NCBI GenBank assembly: GCA_902798105.1
Contig: CADBVG010000007.1
Coordinates: 42,857-97,944, forward strand
DNA: 55,088 bases
Origin: an uncultured Eubacteriales bacterium
GTDB lineage: Bacteria > Bacillota > Clostridia > Christensenellales > Aristaeellaceae
Direction of reading: 5' to 3'
The stretch's first letter is position 1. Every line of letters begins with the position of its first letter. Under the pieces are notes generated by a model that saw nothing but the letters and a program-made list of their open reading frames with translations, had not been told where the DNA came from and ran no database searches. Below are positions 42,423-50,508 of the stretch, one piece after another. The translations under genes and the position numbers were made by a program.

Positions 42423-43574
42423 TTAATACACCTTGATGTTCCACAGCTTCCCGTTGTCGCCCTCCTTGATCACGCAGAAGGTATACGCGGTGGGATAGAC
42501 CGCTTCTCCCTTCTGGGTCTTGAGGACCGTATCGAAGCTGACGCGGCATGTGAAGCAGTCGTCGGCCAACACGTAGAACTCGGAGACCACCTCGTCTCTG
42601 AATGAGATGCCATTGTGAGGCGTGGCGAAGGTGTTCGAGAGGTTGTCGAAGATGTCTTCGGCGGGGCTGCCCTTGGCACAGATGCGCTCGATGGCCTTCT
42701 TCTTCGCGTCCTTGTTCATGAACTTGGCCACCTGCTTCGCCAGGGCGATGGCCGCGTTGCCGTACTGCTGTGCATAGGCCTCGTCAGACTTCATCGGACA
42801 GGACCAAGTCAGCGCCTTGCCCTCTACGGCCTCCACGTTCATCGGCGCGCCGGTATCGTCCTCTGCCTGGATCTGCGGGGTTTCGGTCGCGGCGTCGTAC
42901 AGGTATTCCACCAGGGTGGGATTGGTCACGCCCGGGGGGAGGAAATCCGCTTCATACAGCGACTTTTCGGACGTCGTGGCGTTTTCCGCGCTCAGGTTTT
43001 CGCCATCTACGGTCACGGTGTAGCCCGCGGGAGCCGTAATGCGGCAGGTATAGACCACCTCCGGCACCTCGGGCTCGGGCGTAGCTTCGGGCTCCGGCTC
43101 AGGCGTGGCCTGCTGCAGCGCCACCAGCGTGGTGACGGAGTCCAGCTTCCACAATCGGTTTCCCCCGGCAGAGGTCTGGCCGCTGGGCACCAGCGTGAAG
43201 GTAGCGAAGCGCTCGCCGTCCAGCCTGACGTTGTACTTGCGCTCGTCCTTGTTGGCGGAAAAGGCGGTGTCCCATTCCACCCGCTTGCCCGACATCAGCT
43301 GCTTCAGGTTGTCCACATAGAGCGCCTTGTCGCCGCCCTCGAACTGTCCGGCGGATGTATCGTAATTGTAGATGGCCTCGTAGTCGGCGTTTTCAAACAG
43401 CCTGGCCACGTCCTGGGCCACGTACTTGGGCTGGGCGGATTCGTAGTCCGCCAGCACCCCGCGCAGCCAGAAGGTGCCAATGACGATGGCCACCAGCGCC
43501 AGGCCGACCAGCACAAAATACACGCGGTAGAATTTGCTGCGCCAGATGCTCTTCTTTTTCTTCTTCCTGCTCAT
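42423..43574 (-). CDS. Membrane-anchored partner protein, copy 2 of duplicated cassette
   Basis: 383 residues. Basic lead MSRKKKKKSIWRSKFYR, one helix (VYFVLVGLALVAIVIGTFWL), then an extracytoplasmic part starting DYESAQPKYVAQDVARLFENADYEAIY. A Pro/Glu insert (~170-185) separates two domains. The C-terminus has DDCFTCRVSFDTVL and YPTAYTFCVIKEGDNGKLWNIKVY, with three cysteines shared with its paralog at 44967-46094; the fold may be NTF2-like, but I do not recognise a named family. It follows the phosphodiester-glycosidase gene by 11 bases, exactly as the paralog follows its partner, so the pair probably works together. ATG 43574 has GGAGG at five bases. It ends two bases before the inverted-repeat element. 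Confidence 0.8.
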   Translation of the reverse strand: MSRKKKKKSIWRSKFYRVYFVLVGLALVAIVIGTFWLRGVLADYESAQPKYVAQDVARLFENADYEAIYNYDTSAGQFEGGDKALYVDNLKQLMSGKRVEWDTAFSANKDERKYNVRLDGERFATFTLVPSGQTSAGGNRLWKLDSVTTLVALQQATPEPEPEATPEPEVPEVVYTCRITAPAGYTVTVDGENLSAENATTSEKSLYEADFLPPGVTNPTLVEYLYDAATETPQIQAEDDTGAPMNVEAVEGKALTWSCPMKSDEAYAQQYGNAAIALAKQVAKFMNKDAKKKAIERICAKGSPAEDIFDNLSNTFATPHNGISFRDEVVSEFYVLADDCFTCRVSFDTVLKTQKGEAVYPTAYTFCVIKEGDNGKLWNIKVY

Positions 43575-43585
43575 GTGTCCCTCCG

Positions 43586-44731
43586 TCAACGCACGATGAA
43601 GGCCGTCGGCATCTTGCGCGATCCGGTCAGCACGACGCCACTGTTGAGGTATTCACCCTTGTAGTACATCAGCGAGGACGATCCGCCGTCCATGTTGATG
43701 GCATTGACCGCGCCGTATTCCAGCATAATGGAAATCAGGTCGGAATAGGTCGCGCCCAGGCTGGAGGCCTGACGGCCGTCGATGACCAGCATCAGCACCG
43801 CGCCGTCCTTGCGCTGGCCGATGGCCGTGCGGGGGTTCAGGCCGGAGCTCTCGCCCTTGATGGCGGCGGGCTCGCCGTTCACGATCAGCGCGGGGCCGAA
43901 GGTGATAGCGTCGCGAATGCCCTTGGCCTTGGCGTCGTCGTCGGACATGTTCTTGGCCAGGACCATGATGTTGTTTGTATCGAAGCCCACGGTGATGTTG
44001 TAGTTCCTGTCCCTGCCGGTGTGCTTCAGCTTGCCCTCGGAGACCACCAGGCCCACTGGTGTGCCGCCGTTACCCACGCCGCCGCTGTCCTCGAAGCCGC
44101 CGCCGTTGATGGCCGCGATGGCGTCGTAGCGCTTGGCGATGTCCTTGAGCTGCAGGCCCTTGGAGCCGTCGAACTTGTCCCGGCAGGTGCCCACGGTGAC
44201 CCGGGATGGGTCGTGCACCACCATCATATAACCCTGGTAGGTGCCGCCCACCACGCTGAACACGTCGATGCCGTCCTCGGAAGACAGCAGGTTTTCCGGC
44301 GGCGGCGTGGGGCTGGGGGTCACCTCAACCTGGGCCTCCTGCGCACGCGCCTGCGCCGCGGCGATCTCCTCAGGCGAGGGCGTTGGCGTGGGCTTTTCGA
44401 TGACGATCAACGAGGTATCGGTCTCGCTGTCCCCGGCGGAGACGGAGTTGCGCTCCAGAATCGCGTCCACCTCTTCATTGCTGTAATAGATGTGGGGCAC
44501 GAATTTAAGGGCGCTGGTCTCCTGCATGGAGACAGTCAGCAGGTCGCCGATGGTCTGGGAGGGGCCCCTGAACGCGGCGTAGCCCGCGCACAGCGCGCCG
44601 ACCAGCACCAGGCCGATGACAGTCAGCACCGACAGCGTCACCCGCCAGGCGACGCGCCTGACCCTGCGCCTGCGGCGACGCTGGGCCCGGGTCAGTTTTT
44701 TGCGGGATACAGGCTTTTTCTCGTTTTCCAT
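43586..44731 (-). CDS. Phosphodiester-glycosidase (NAGPA-type) domain protein, copy 2
   Basis: 381 residues. Basic lead (SRKKLTRAQRRRRRRVRRVAWR), one helix, a ~90-residue linker with PTPTPSPEE, then the phosphodiester glycosidase domain: GYMMVVHDPSRVTVGTC, AIAAINGGGFED, GNGGTPVGLVV, DAITFGPALIVNGEPA, NPRTAIGQRKDGAVLMLVIDGRQ, GAVNAINMDGGSSSLMYYKGEYLN. The mammalian homologue uncovers mannose-6-phosphate from a GlcNAc-phosphodiester; bacterial members act on surface phosphodiester glycans. The catalytic-looking INGGGF and MDGGSSS segments are intact. ATG 44731, GGAGG at six bases. Confidence 0.9.
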   Translation of the reverse strand: MENEKKPVSRKKLTRAQRRRRRRVRRVAWRVTLSVLTVIGLVLVGALCAGYAAFRGPSQTIGDLLTVSMQETSALKFVPHIYYSNEEVDAILERNSVSAGDSETDTSLIVIEKPTPTPSPEEIAAAQARAQEAQVEVTPSPTPPPENLLSSEDGIDVFSVVGGTYQGYMMVVHDPSRVTVGTCRDKFDGSKGLQLKDIAKRYDAIAAINGGGFEDSGGVGNGGTPVGLVVSEGKLKHTGRDRNYNITVGFDTNNIMVLAKNMSDDDAKAKGIRDAITFGPALIVNGEPAAIKGESSGLNPRTAIGQRKDGAVLMLVIDGRQASSLGATYSDLISIMLEYGAVNAINMDGGSSSLMYYKGEYLNSGVVLTGSRKMPTAFIVR

Positions 44732-44770
44732 CGTAATCCTCCGGGGATGGGTTTGAGTGTAGAGAGGGGA

Positions 44771-44963
44771 AGATCCTTTGACTCCGGCTTCGCCTCCGCT
44801 CAGGATGACATCGCAACGCGATCGCCTGTCATTCTGAGCGCAGCGAAGACGGTACATGTGGCGGCGGCAGTCTGCCGCTATGCGCCGTCGCCCTGTAGCG
44901 GCGGCCCCTGGGCCGCCATAACAGTGCGCCACGGTGGCAGCGCGGGCGCCGCAGCTACACAGG
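44771..44963. repeat. Cluster of dispersed repeats between the two cassette copies
   Basis: Contains an inverted pair ATCCTTTGACTCCGGCTTCGCC...TCAGGATGACA / GCCTGTCATTCTGAGCGCAGCGAAG, then two GC-rich hairpins including CTGTAGCGGCGGCCC / GGGCCGCCATAACAG. It makes up the whole 235-base gap, suggesting repeats accumulated at the duplication junction. Confidence 0.6.
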
Positions 44964-44966
44964 GCA

Positions 44967-46094
44967 TCAATTGAAATTGATATTGTACAGCTTGCCAACG
45001 CCCTTGCGCTTGACCACGCAGAAGGTGTAGGACGTGGGATAGACATAGTCGTTGCCGCGGCGCGTGCGCAGCGTGAAGGTGAATTCCACGTGGCAGGTAA
45101 AGCAATCGTCGCTGAGCACGTGGAAGTCGGTGACCTTCGCGTCAGAGACGGTAGCAGTCTTGTGGGGCGGCGCCCAGTCGTTGCTGAACTTCTTCAGGAT
45201 GCTCTCCGCGGGGGATTCGCTGGCCACATCCTTCATGATGCCGTTGCGGGACAGGTCCTTCACTGTATACTTCGCCACCCGTTCGGCCAGGGCGATGATC
45301 GCGCTGGAGAACTGGTTTTTGAAATCCTCATCCTCCTTCAGGTTGCACACCCAGCGGCTGTCGCCGTCAGGCTCCACGGCAACCTCCTTGCCGGAAGCGT
45401 CCTTCGCGGTCAACACCGGCGCGCCCTCATCGGAGAAGAAGGCGTATTCGGTCATCGTAGGGGCAGTGACGCCCTCGGGCAGGAAGTCCGACTGGAAGAT
45501 GGCCTCCCCGGTAGTGATGGCATCCTCTGCGGTCAAATCCCGGCCATTCACCGTCACGGTGTAGCCCTCCGGGGCCTTCACCCTGTAGGGGGCCACGCTC
45601 AAATTGCCGGCGGCCTCGGTGCCCTCCACGGCCACGTGGGTTGTGATCGATCCAAGCTTCCACAGCCGGTTGCCGTGGGCAGTGGTCTGGCCGCTGGGCA
45701 CCAGGGTGAAGGTAGCCAGCTTGTCGTCCTCCAATGTAACGGTGTACTTTACCTCGTCAGGGTTGCTGGAGAAGGCAGGGCTCCAAGCGATGTCGCCGTC
45801 GTCGGTCAGCTCGGTGAGCCGCTCTACGTACAGCGCCCTGTCGCCGTCCGAGATGTCCTTTGCGGAGGTGTCCAGGTCATAAATGCGGTCCCAATCGCCC
45901 TCCTCGAACAGGGCGGCGACCTCCTCCGCGGCGTGAACGGGTTGGGCCACCTCGTAGTCAGCCACCGCGCCGTTCAGCCAGACAAGGCCGATGACGATGG
46001 CCACCAGGGCAACGGCGACGACGATAAAATAGATCCGGTAGAACCGGCTGGACAGCAGGCCCTTTTTCTTTTTGTTTTTCTTTTTCTTGTCCAT
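44967..46094 (-). CDS. Membrane-anchored partner protein, copy 1 of duplicated cassette
   Basis: 375 residues. Same plan as 42423-43574: basic lead MDKKKKNKKKKGLLSSRFYR, helix (IYFIVVAVALVAIVIGLVWL), DYEVAQPVHAAEEVAALFEEGDWDRIYDLDTSA, a FTLVPSGQTTAHGNRLWKLGSITT segment almost identical in both, and the C-terminal DDCFTCHVEFTF with YPTSYTFCVVKRKGVGKLYNINFN. It lacks the Pro/Glu insert of copy 2. Overall identity looks like about half, so the duplication is not recent. ATG 46094, GGAGG at five bases, 11 bases after the glycosidase gene. Confidence 0.8.
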   Translation of the reverse strand: MDKKKKNKKKKGLLSSRFYRIYFIVVAVALVAIVIGLVWLNGAVADYEVAQPVHAAEEVAALFEEGDWDRIYDLDTSAKDISDGDRALYVERLTELTDDGDIAWSPAFSSNPDEVKYTVTLEDDKLATFTLVPSGQTTAHGNRLWKLGSITTHVAVEGTEAAGNLSVAPYRVKAPEGYTVTVNGRDLTAEDAITTGEAIFQSDFLPEGVTAPTMTEYAFFSDEGAPVLTAKDASGKEVAVEPDGDSRWVCNLKEDEDFKNQFSSAIIALAERVAKYTVKDLSRNGIMKDVASESPAESILKKFSNDWAPPHKTATVSDAKVTDFHVLSDDCFTCHVEFTFTLRTRRGNDYVYPTSYTFCVVKRKGVGKLYNINFN

Positions 46095-46105
46095 CGTTGC
46101 CTCCG

Positions 46106-47248
46106 TCACCGCACGATAAACGCCGTGGGCAGCTCGCGGGAGCCGGTCAGTATGACGCCTTTGTTGATGTATTCGCCGTTGTACCACAGCATTGACGACG
46201 ACCCGCCGTCCAGGTTGGCGGCGTTGAAGGCCTCATACTCCATCAGCACGTTGATCATGTCGGCATAGGTGGCGCCGAGGCTGGAGGCCTGACGACCGTC
46301 GATGACCAGCATCAGCACCGCGCCGTCCCGCCGCTGGCCGATGGCCGTGCGGGGATTCAGTCCCGAACTGGAGCCGGAAAATTTCGCCGGTTCGCCGTTG
46401 ACCACCAGCGCCGGGCCGAAGGCCAGCGCGTCCCGCAGGCCCTTGTTCACAGCCTCCTCCGAGGTCATCTTGCCCACGACCAGCTTGTTGTCCTGGTCAA
46501 AGCCCATGACGATGTTGTGGTCGGAATTGATGCTTGCTTTGTTCAGCACCTCGCCGTTTGAAATCACCAGCCCGATGGGCCTGCCGCCGTTGCCCAGGCC
46601 GCCCTCGTCCGAGAAGCCGCCGCCGTTGATGGCCGCGATGGCGTTGTAGCGGGCTGCGATGTCGTGGAGCACCAGCCCGGGTTTGGAATTGAAGTTTTCA
46701 CGGCAGACGCCCACCGCCACCCGGGACGGGTCCTGCACTACCATGATCCAGCCGTTGTAGGTGGGGCCGTGTACCTCAAAGATCTGTATGCCATTTTCCT
46801 CGACGATCAGGTTTTCAGGCTTCGGCGTGGCCACGGCAGAGACCTCCTCGCTTCCCGGCTCGGGGGTGGGACCGGCGATGACGATCATCGACGTGTCGGT
46901 CTCGTCCTCCAGCTCGCCCACCTCGTTGCGGGCCTTGATGGCGTCCACCTCAGCCTCGGTGTAGTAGATGCGGGGCACGAATTTCAGGGCGCTGGTCTCC
47001 AACATCGACACGGTCAGCAAGTCGCCCAGGCTCCGTGAGGGGCCCTTGAAGGCGATAAACCCGGCCCCCAACGCGGCCACCAGCACCAACACCAGCGCGG
47101 TCAGCACACAAAGGCCCGCCCGCAGGGCGATCATCTTCGGGGTGAGCACGGCTTTCCTGCGATTGCGGGAACCGCGCGGGGACGACGTATGCCGCCCCGC
47201 GGAGGCGCTCCGCTCCCTGTGGGGGCTCTGCGACGAATTGTCCTGCAT
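46106..47248 (-). CDS. Phosphodiester-glycosidase (NAGPA-type) domain protein, copy 1
   Basis: 380 residues. Basic Ser/Arg-rich lead (~45), one helix, a shared segment GPSRSLGDLLTVSMLETSALKFVPRIYYTEAEVDAI, short linker with PTPEPGS, then the glycosidase domain: GWIMVVQDPSRVAVGVC, AIAAINGGGFSDEGGLGNGGRPIGLVIS, DALAFGPALVVNGEPA, NPRTAIGQRRDGAVLMLVIDGRQ, AFNAANLDGGSSSMLWYNGEYIN. It is the ortholog-like partner of copy 2, with a shorter linker. ATG 47248 is used, with GAAGG about ten bases upstream; a GTG 51 bases earlier is the alternative. First gene of the four-gene run; no strong promoter is visible. Confidence 0.9.
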   Translation of the reverse strand: MQDNSSQSPHRERSASAGRHTSSPRGSRNRRKAVLTPKMIALRAGLCVLTALVLVLVAALGAGFIAFKGPSRSLGDLLTVSMLETSALKFVPRIYYTEAEVDAIKARNEVGELEDETDTSMIVIAGPTPEPGSEEVSAVATPKPENLIVEENGIQIFEVHGPTYNGWIMVVQDPSRVAVGVCRENFNSKPGLVLHDIAARYNAIAAINGGGFSDEGGLGNGGRPIGLVISNGEVLNKASINSDHNIVMGFDQDNKLVVGKMTSEEAVNKGLRDALAFGPALVVNGEPAKFSGSSSGLNPRTAIGQRRDGAVLMLVIDGRQASSLGATYADMINVLMEYEAFNAANLDGGSSSMLWYNGEYINKGVILTGSRELPTAFIVR

Positions 47249-47419
47249 CTTATCACTGCCTTCCAGACGGCCAAATGACCGGTTTACATACAAATACACG
47301 TTATTCTATCATTTTTAATCGCGTATTTGGTTGCAGGACTGTTAATGTTCGGGCTTGAATCTATATTAGATCCTTCGCAAAGCGAAGGACCCGGCGTTGG
47401 AAGATATGGTTTGAAAGGC

Positions 47420-47460
47420 AAATTCTGATTTATCGAGCCCTGCTCAATAAATCAGAATTT
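47420..47460. repeat. AAATTCTGAT hairpin repeat, copy 1
   Basis: AAATTCTGATTTAT and ATAAATCAGAATTT arms with a short loop, 14-15 base stem. It sits 12 bases past the spoIVA stop codon, in the place of a terminator, though without a long T-run. Confidence 0.75.
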
Positions 47461-47471
47461 CTCACCCATAT

Positions 47472-48950
47472 TTACAGCATAATGCAGATCATGCCCCCGC
47501 TGCCCTCGTTGATGACTTTCTCCAGTGCCTGGCGCAGCTTCTGCCTCGCGTCCTCGGGCAGGCGGTTCAGCTTGCCGCTGACCCCCTCACGCACAAGGTC
47601 ACTGAGGGTCTTTCCGAAGATTTCCGTTTCCCAGATGGCGTCGCCGCCGGCCTCCATCTTCTCCTTCAGGGACCTCGCCAACTCCTCGGACTGGCTCTGG
47701 GAGCCGGCGAAGGGGTTGACCTCGGTCCGTATATCCGCGCGGATCAGGTGCAGCGACGGCGCGGCGGCCCGCAGGCGCACCCCATACTGGCTCCCCTGCT
47801 TCGCCAGCTCCGGCGGCTGCAGGGCCAGCTCGTCCAGCGCGGGCGTCACGACACCATAGCCGCTGCTCCGCGCCTGCTCCAGCGCCCCCGCCACCCGGTC
47901 GTAGGACCGTTTCGCCGCCACCAGCTGCTTCATCAGCGTGAACAGGTGGGCCTCCCCCTCGATGTTCTCGCCGCAGGCCTCCCCCAGCACCCGGTAGAAC
48001 AGGCCGTCCTTCAGGTTCAGCCGGTATTCCAGCGCGCCGGTATTCAGGTCGATGCCCGAGGGCAGGGCGTCCTCGGCGTATTCGTTTTCATCCAGCGCCG
48101 CCTTCAACAAGCTGTGATCCCGCACCCGGCGCATGCGCCCGGCAGCCTCCCGCACGGTATCCAGCACCGACTGGCCCAGCCAGTGATCGTCCGCAAGCGC
48201 CGTCAGCCATGCGGGGGCCTGGATGCGTACCTCACGGATTGGGAATTCAAACAGCAGGCTCTCCAGCAGGCCATTCAGGTCCTCAAGGCGCATATCCTGC
48301 ACATTGACGGCGTGGACCGGGACGCCGTGCTGTCTTGCCAGGCCGTCAGCCAACCGCAGGGTGTCCGGCGCATTGGGCGCCTTGGCATTGAGAATGATGA
48401 TAAAGGGCTTGCCCAGCGCCTTCAGCTCGCCGATGACCCGGGCCTCCGCGGCCTCGTAGGCCGAGCGTGGCATGTCCACCACGCTGCCGTCGGTGGTCAC
48501 CACCATGCCGATGGTGGCATGCTCCCGGATCACCCGCCGGGTGCCAAGCTCCGCGGCTTCCTCAAAGGGAATGTCGTGGTCAAACCAGGGCGTGCGCACC
48601 ATGCGGGCGTCGCCGTCCTCGCTGAGGCCCAGCACCCCTGGGATCAGGTAACCCACGCAGTCCACCAGCCGCACCCGGGCCGTGGCCCCCTCCCTCAGCT
48701 GTACCTCCACGGCCTCGTCTGGCACGAAGCGCGGCTGGGTGGTCATGATGGTCCGGCCCGCGCCACTCTGGGGCAGCGCATCCACGGTGCGGTCCCGGGC
48801 GCTGTCCTGGGCGATGTTGGGCAGCACAAGCAGCTCCATAAAGCGCTTGATAAAGGTCGATTTCCCGGTGCGGACCGGCCCGACGACGCCGAGGTAGATG
48901 TCCCCGCCGCAGCGGCCCGCGATATCCCGGTACAGTGTATTTTGATCCAT
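47472..48950 (-). CDS. spoIVA: Stage IV sporulation protein A
   Basis: 492 residues, the usual length. N-terminus YRDIAGRCGGDIYLGVVGPVRTGKSTFIKRFMELLVLPNI contains the Walker A with K30, matching the Bacillus protein. Next come DRTVDALPQSGAGRTIMTTQPRFVPDEAV, LVDCVGYLIPGVLGLSEDGDARMVRTPW and ITTDGS-like VVTTDGSVVDMPR. The C-terminal tail ending in GGMICIML is the forespore-membrane/SpoVM contact end. SpoIVA hydrolyses ATP to build the basement layer of the spore coat in the mother cell. Ribosome site AGGAGG. I could not make out a convincing sigma-E promoter. It indicates that the host belongs to a spore-forming lineage. Confidence 0.97.
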   Translation of the reverse strand: MDQNTLYRDIAGRCGGDIYLGVVGPVRTGKSTFIKRFMELLVLPNIAQDSARDRTVDALPQSGAGRTIMTTQPRFVPDEAVEVQLREGATARVRLVDCVGYLIPGVLGLSEDGDARMVRTPWFDHDIPFEEAAELGTRRVIREHATIGMVVTTDGSVVDMPRSAYEAAEARVIGELKALGKPFIIILNAKAPNAPDTLRLADGLARQHGVPVHAVNVQDMRLEDLNGLLESLLFEFPIREVRIQAPAWLTALADDHWLGQSVLDTVREAAGRMRRVRDHSLLKAALDENEYAEDALPSGIDLNTGALEYRLNLKDGLFYRVLGEACGENIEGEAHLFTLMKQLVAAKRSYDRVAGALEQARSSGYGVVTPALDELALQPPELAKQGSQYGVRLRAAAPSLHLIRADIRTEVNPFAGSQSQSEELARSLKEKMEAGGDAIWETEIFGKTLSDLVREGVSGKLNRLPEDARQKLRQALEKVINEGSGGMICIML

Positions 48951-49103
48951 GGGCCCCGCCTCCTGAATGCGTTTTCACCTCCAGCCTATGAGGGGGCGGA
49001 AGGGATTATGCGGCTCAGGGCAGGCGTGACAGCCATATATTATAAAGGGTATATATAGCTGCCCCAAGATCGGCTTGGGCAATAAAGACAGGTCAACCGG
49101 CCC

Positions 49104-49132
49104 TTGCATTTCCCCGTCTCAGGCATTATAAT
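49104..49132 (+). promoter_or_regulatory. Promoter of the sortase gene
   Basis: TTGCAT (49104-49109), 17 bases, perfect TATAAT (49127-49132), 35 bases before ATG. Confidence 0.75.
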
Positions 49133-49166
49133 TGAAGGCAAACACGAACACTCACGGAGGCGGAAT

Positions 49167-50303
49167 ATGAAGCAGGGGCATCGGGACGACCAGAGGCGCA
49201 GGCGCAGGAAGCCGCGGAACATCGTACTTACGGCGTTCTGCGTCGGTCTGGCAGCGATCCTGCTGGGCATGGGCGTGTACGTGGCCCAGTGGTACCTGAA
49301 CCTCGGGCGCATCCGGGCCGAGGGTGAGCGCTATGCCCGGATGTACGGGGGCCGGGAGGCCACGCCAGCGCCGCAGCCCGTCTTCCCCACGGAAACACCC
49401 CTGCCCACCCGACAGCCGACTGTCAAGCCCACGCCTGTACCCACGCCGATGCCCACACCGTCTCCCACCCCCGTGCCCGCCGTGGGCCCGGACGCAAACA
49501 TGCCCGTGGTGGTGGACGAGCCTATCCCCGCCAACGCGACCGTGAATGCCACGGCGTCGCCGGAAGCGACATACGTCCCTGTTAACACCCCGGACGCCGA
49601 TATGCCGGTGCCCGTGGACGAACCCATCCCCACCCCCGACGCCGACACGCTGGTATTCGCGCTGCCCACCGCCCCGCCGGTGCAGGACAGCTTCAAAACG
49701 CTCCTGGCGGCGAACCCGGACACGGTGGGCTTCCTGGAAATTGACGGTATGCTCTCCCTGCCGGTGGTGCAGAGACCCAACGACAACGATTACTACCTCG
49801 ACCACAGCTTCGAAGGCGCGAAGGCGCTGGAGGGCACCCTGTTCCTGGACGGCATGAACCGGCTGGTTCCGGAAGACGATTGCCTGATCGTCTACGGCCA
49901 CAACATGAAGAACCGCACCATGTTCGGCCGGCTCAGCGCCTACGGGGACGTCGCCCACCTTCGACAGTACCCGGTGGTACACTTCGACACGCTGTATGAG
50001 AACCGCAGCTACGTGGCCTTCGCCGCCTTTTCAGCCAGCATGAAGCCGGGGGATTCCCATTACTTCGACGTGCGCAACTTCATATTCGATGAGGATGGCT
50101 TTAACAATTTTGTATTGAAGCTGCAAGGCCGGTCGGTGTTCACCTCTCCGATCGATGTGCGCTGCGGCGACCATCTGCTGCTGCTGGTGACCTGCGACTA
50201 CAGCAACCGGGAGGGCCGCTTCATACTGGCCCTGCGCCAGCTGAGAGCGGATGAAAACGAAGGCGACATGTTCGCCCGGGTGCTCGGGGCGAAGATGAAG
50301 TAA
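49167..50303 (+). CDS. srtB: Class B sortase with a proline-rich stalk
   Basis: 378 residues. Basic lead (QRRRRRKPR), one helix (~19-41), then a Pro/Thr stalk (~65-165) and the sortase barrel (~170-378). Catalytic residues: His245 in IVYGHNMKN, Cys343 in LLVTCDYSN and Arg351 in EGRFILALRQ, the arrangement of class B. Sortases link surface proteins to peptidoglycan or to each other. The stalk holds an internal duplication (DANMPVVVDEPIP and DADMPVPVDEPIP, 34 residues apart). Most SrtB enzymes have only a short linker, so this one reaches further from the membrane. No LPxTG/NPxTN substrate is visible nearby. ATG 49167 has GGAGG at six bases. Confidence 0.93.
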   Translation: MKQGHRDDQRRRRRKPRNIVLTAFCVGLAAILLGMGVYVAQWYLNLGRIRAEGERYARMYGGREATPAPQPVFPTETPLPTRQPTVKPTPVPTPMPTPSPTPVPAVGPDANMPVVVDEPIPANATVNATASPEATYVPVNTPDADMPVPVDEPIPTPDADTLVFALPTAPPVQDSFKTLLAANPDTVGFLEIDGMLSLPVVQRPNDNDYYLDHSFEGAKALEGTLFLDGMNRLVPEDDCLIVYGHNMKNRTMFGRLSAYGDVAHLRQYPVVHFDTLYENRSYVAFAAFSASMKPGDSHYFDVRNFIFDEDGFNNFVLKLQGRSVFTSPIDVRCGDHLLLLVTCDYSNREGRFILALRQLRADENEGDMFARVLGAKMK

Positions 50304-50436
50304 TACTCCTCTCAGTTTAGCCCAGCGATTCCGTGAGCATCTTTTCCGCCCTGGCTGCGTCAAGCCCCCTTGACTTGCCTCCAAGGGGCTACCGCCCCTG
50401 CTTCACGGCTTTCGCTGTTCTAACCTGAGAGTAGTA
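50304..50436. repeat. Fold-back repeat with 17-base terminal inverted repeats
   Basis: TACTCCTCTCAGTTTAG (50304-50320) is the inverse of CTAACCTGAGAGTAGTA (50420-50436) with two mismatches. Further in, AGCGATTCCGTGAGC faces GCTTCACGGCTTTCGCT, and CAAGCCCC faces CCAAGGGGCT. The element begins at the base after the sortase stop codon. It is non-coding, MITE-like and present once in the window. Confidence 0.6.
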
Positions 50437-50445
50437 TAAAACCTG

Positions 50446-50497
50446 ACAGACACCCCCGGAGTATATGCTGTGCATTGCCCCAGGGGTGTCTGTTTTG
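50446..50497 (+). terminator. Intrinsic terminator after the sortase gene
   Basis: ACAGACACCCC (50446-50456) and GGGGTGTCTGT (50483-50493), 11-base stem, followed by TTTTGC. Confidence 0.8.
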
Positions 50498-50508
50498 CGA
50501 AGGAAGGC

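Noticed and set aside
42423-47248. Whole region 40873-47248 as a biosynthetic or defence island
   Set aside because: Only surface-type proteins are seen; no nucleases, restriction, toxin-antitoxin or integrase signatures, and composition matches the flanks.
48951-49080. Sigma-E promoter for spoIVA
   Set aside because: Several AT-rich stretches (TATAATATATGG, GCATAATCC) were tried, but none gives both boxes at the right spacing.
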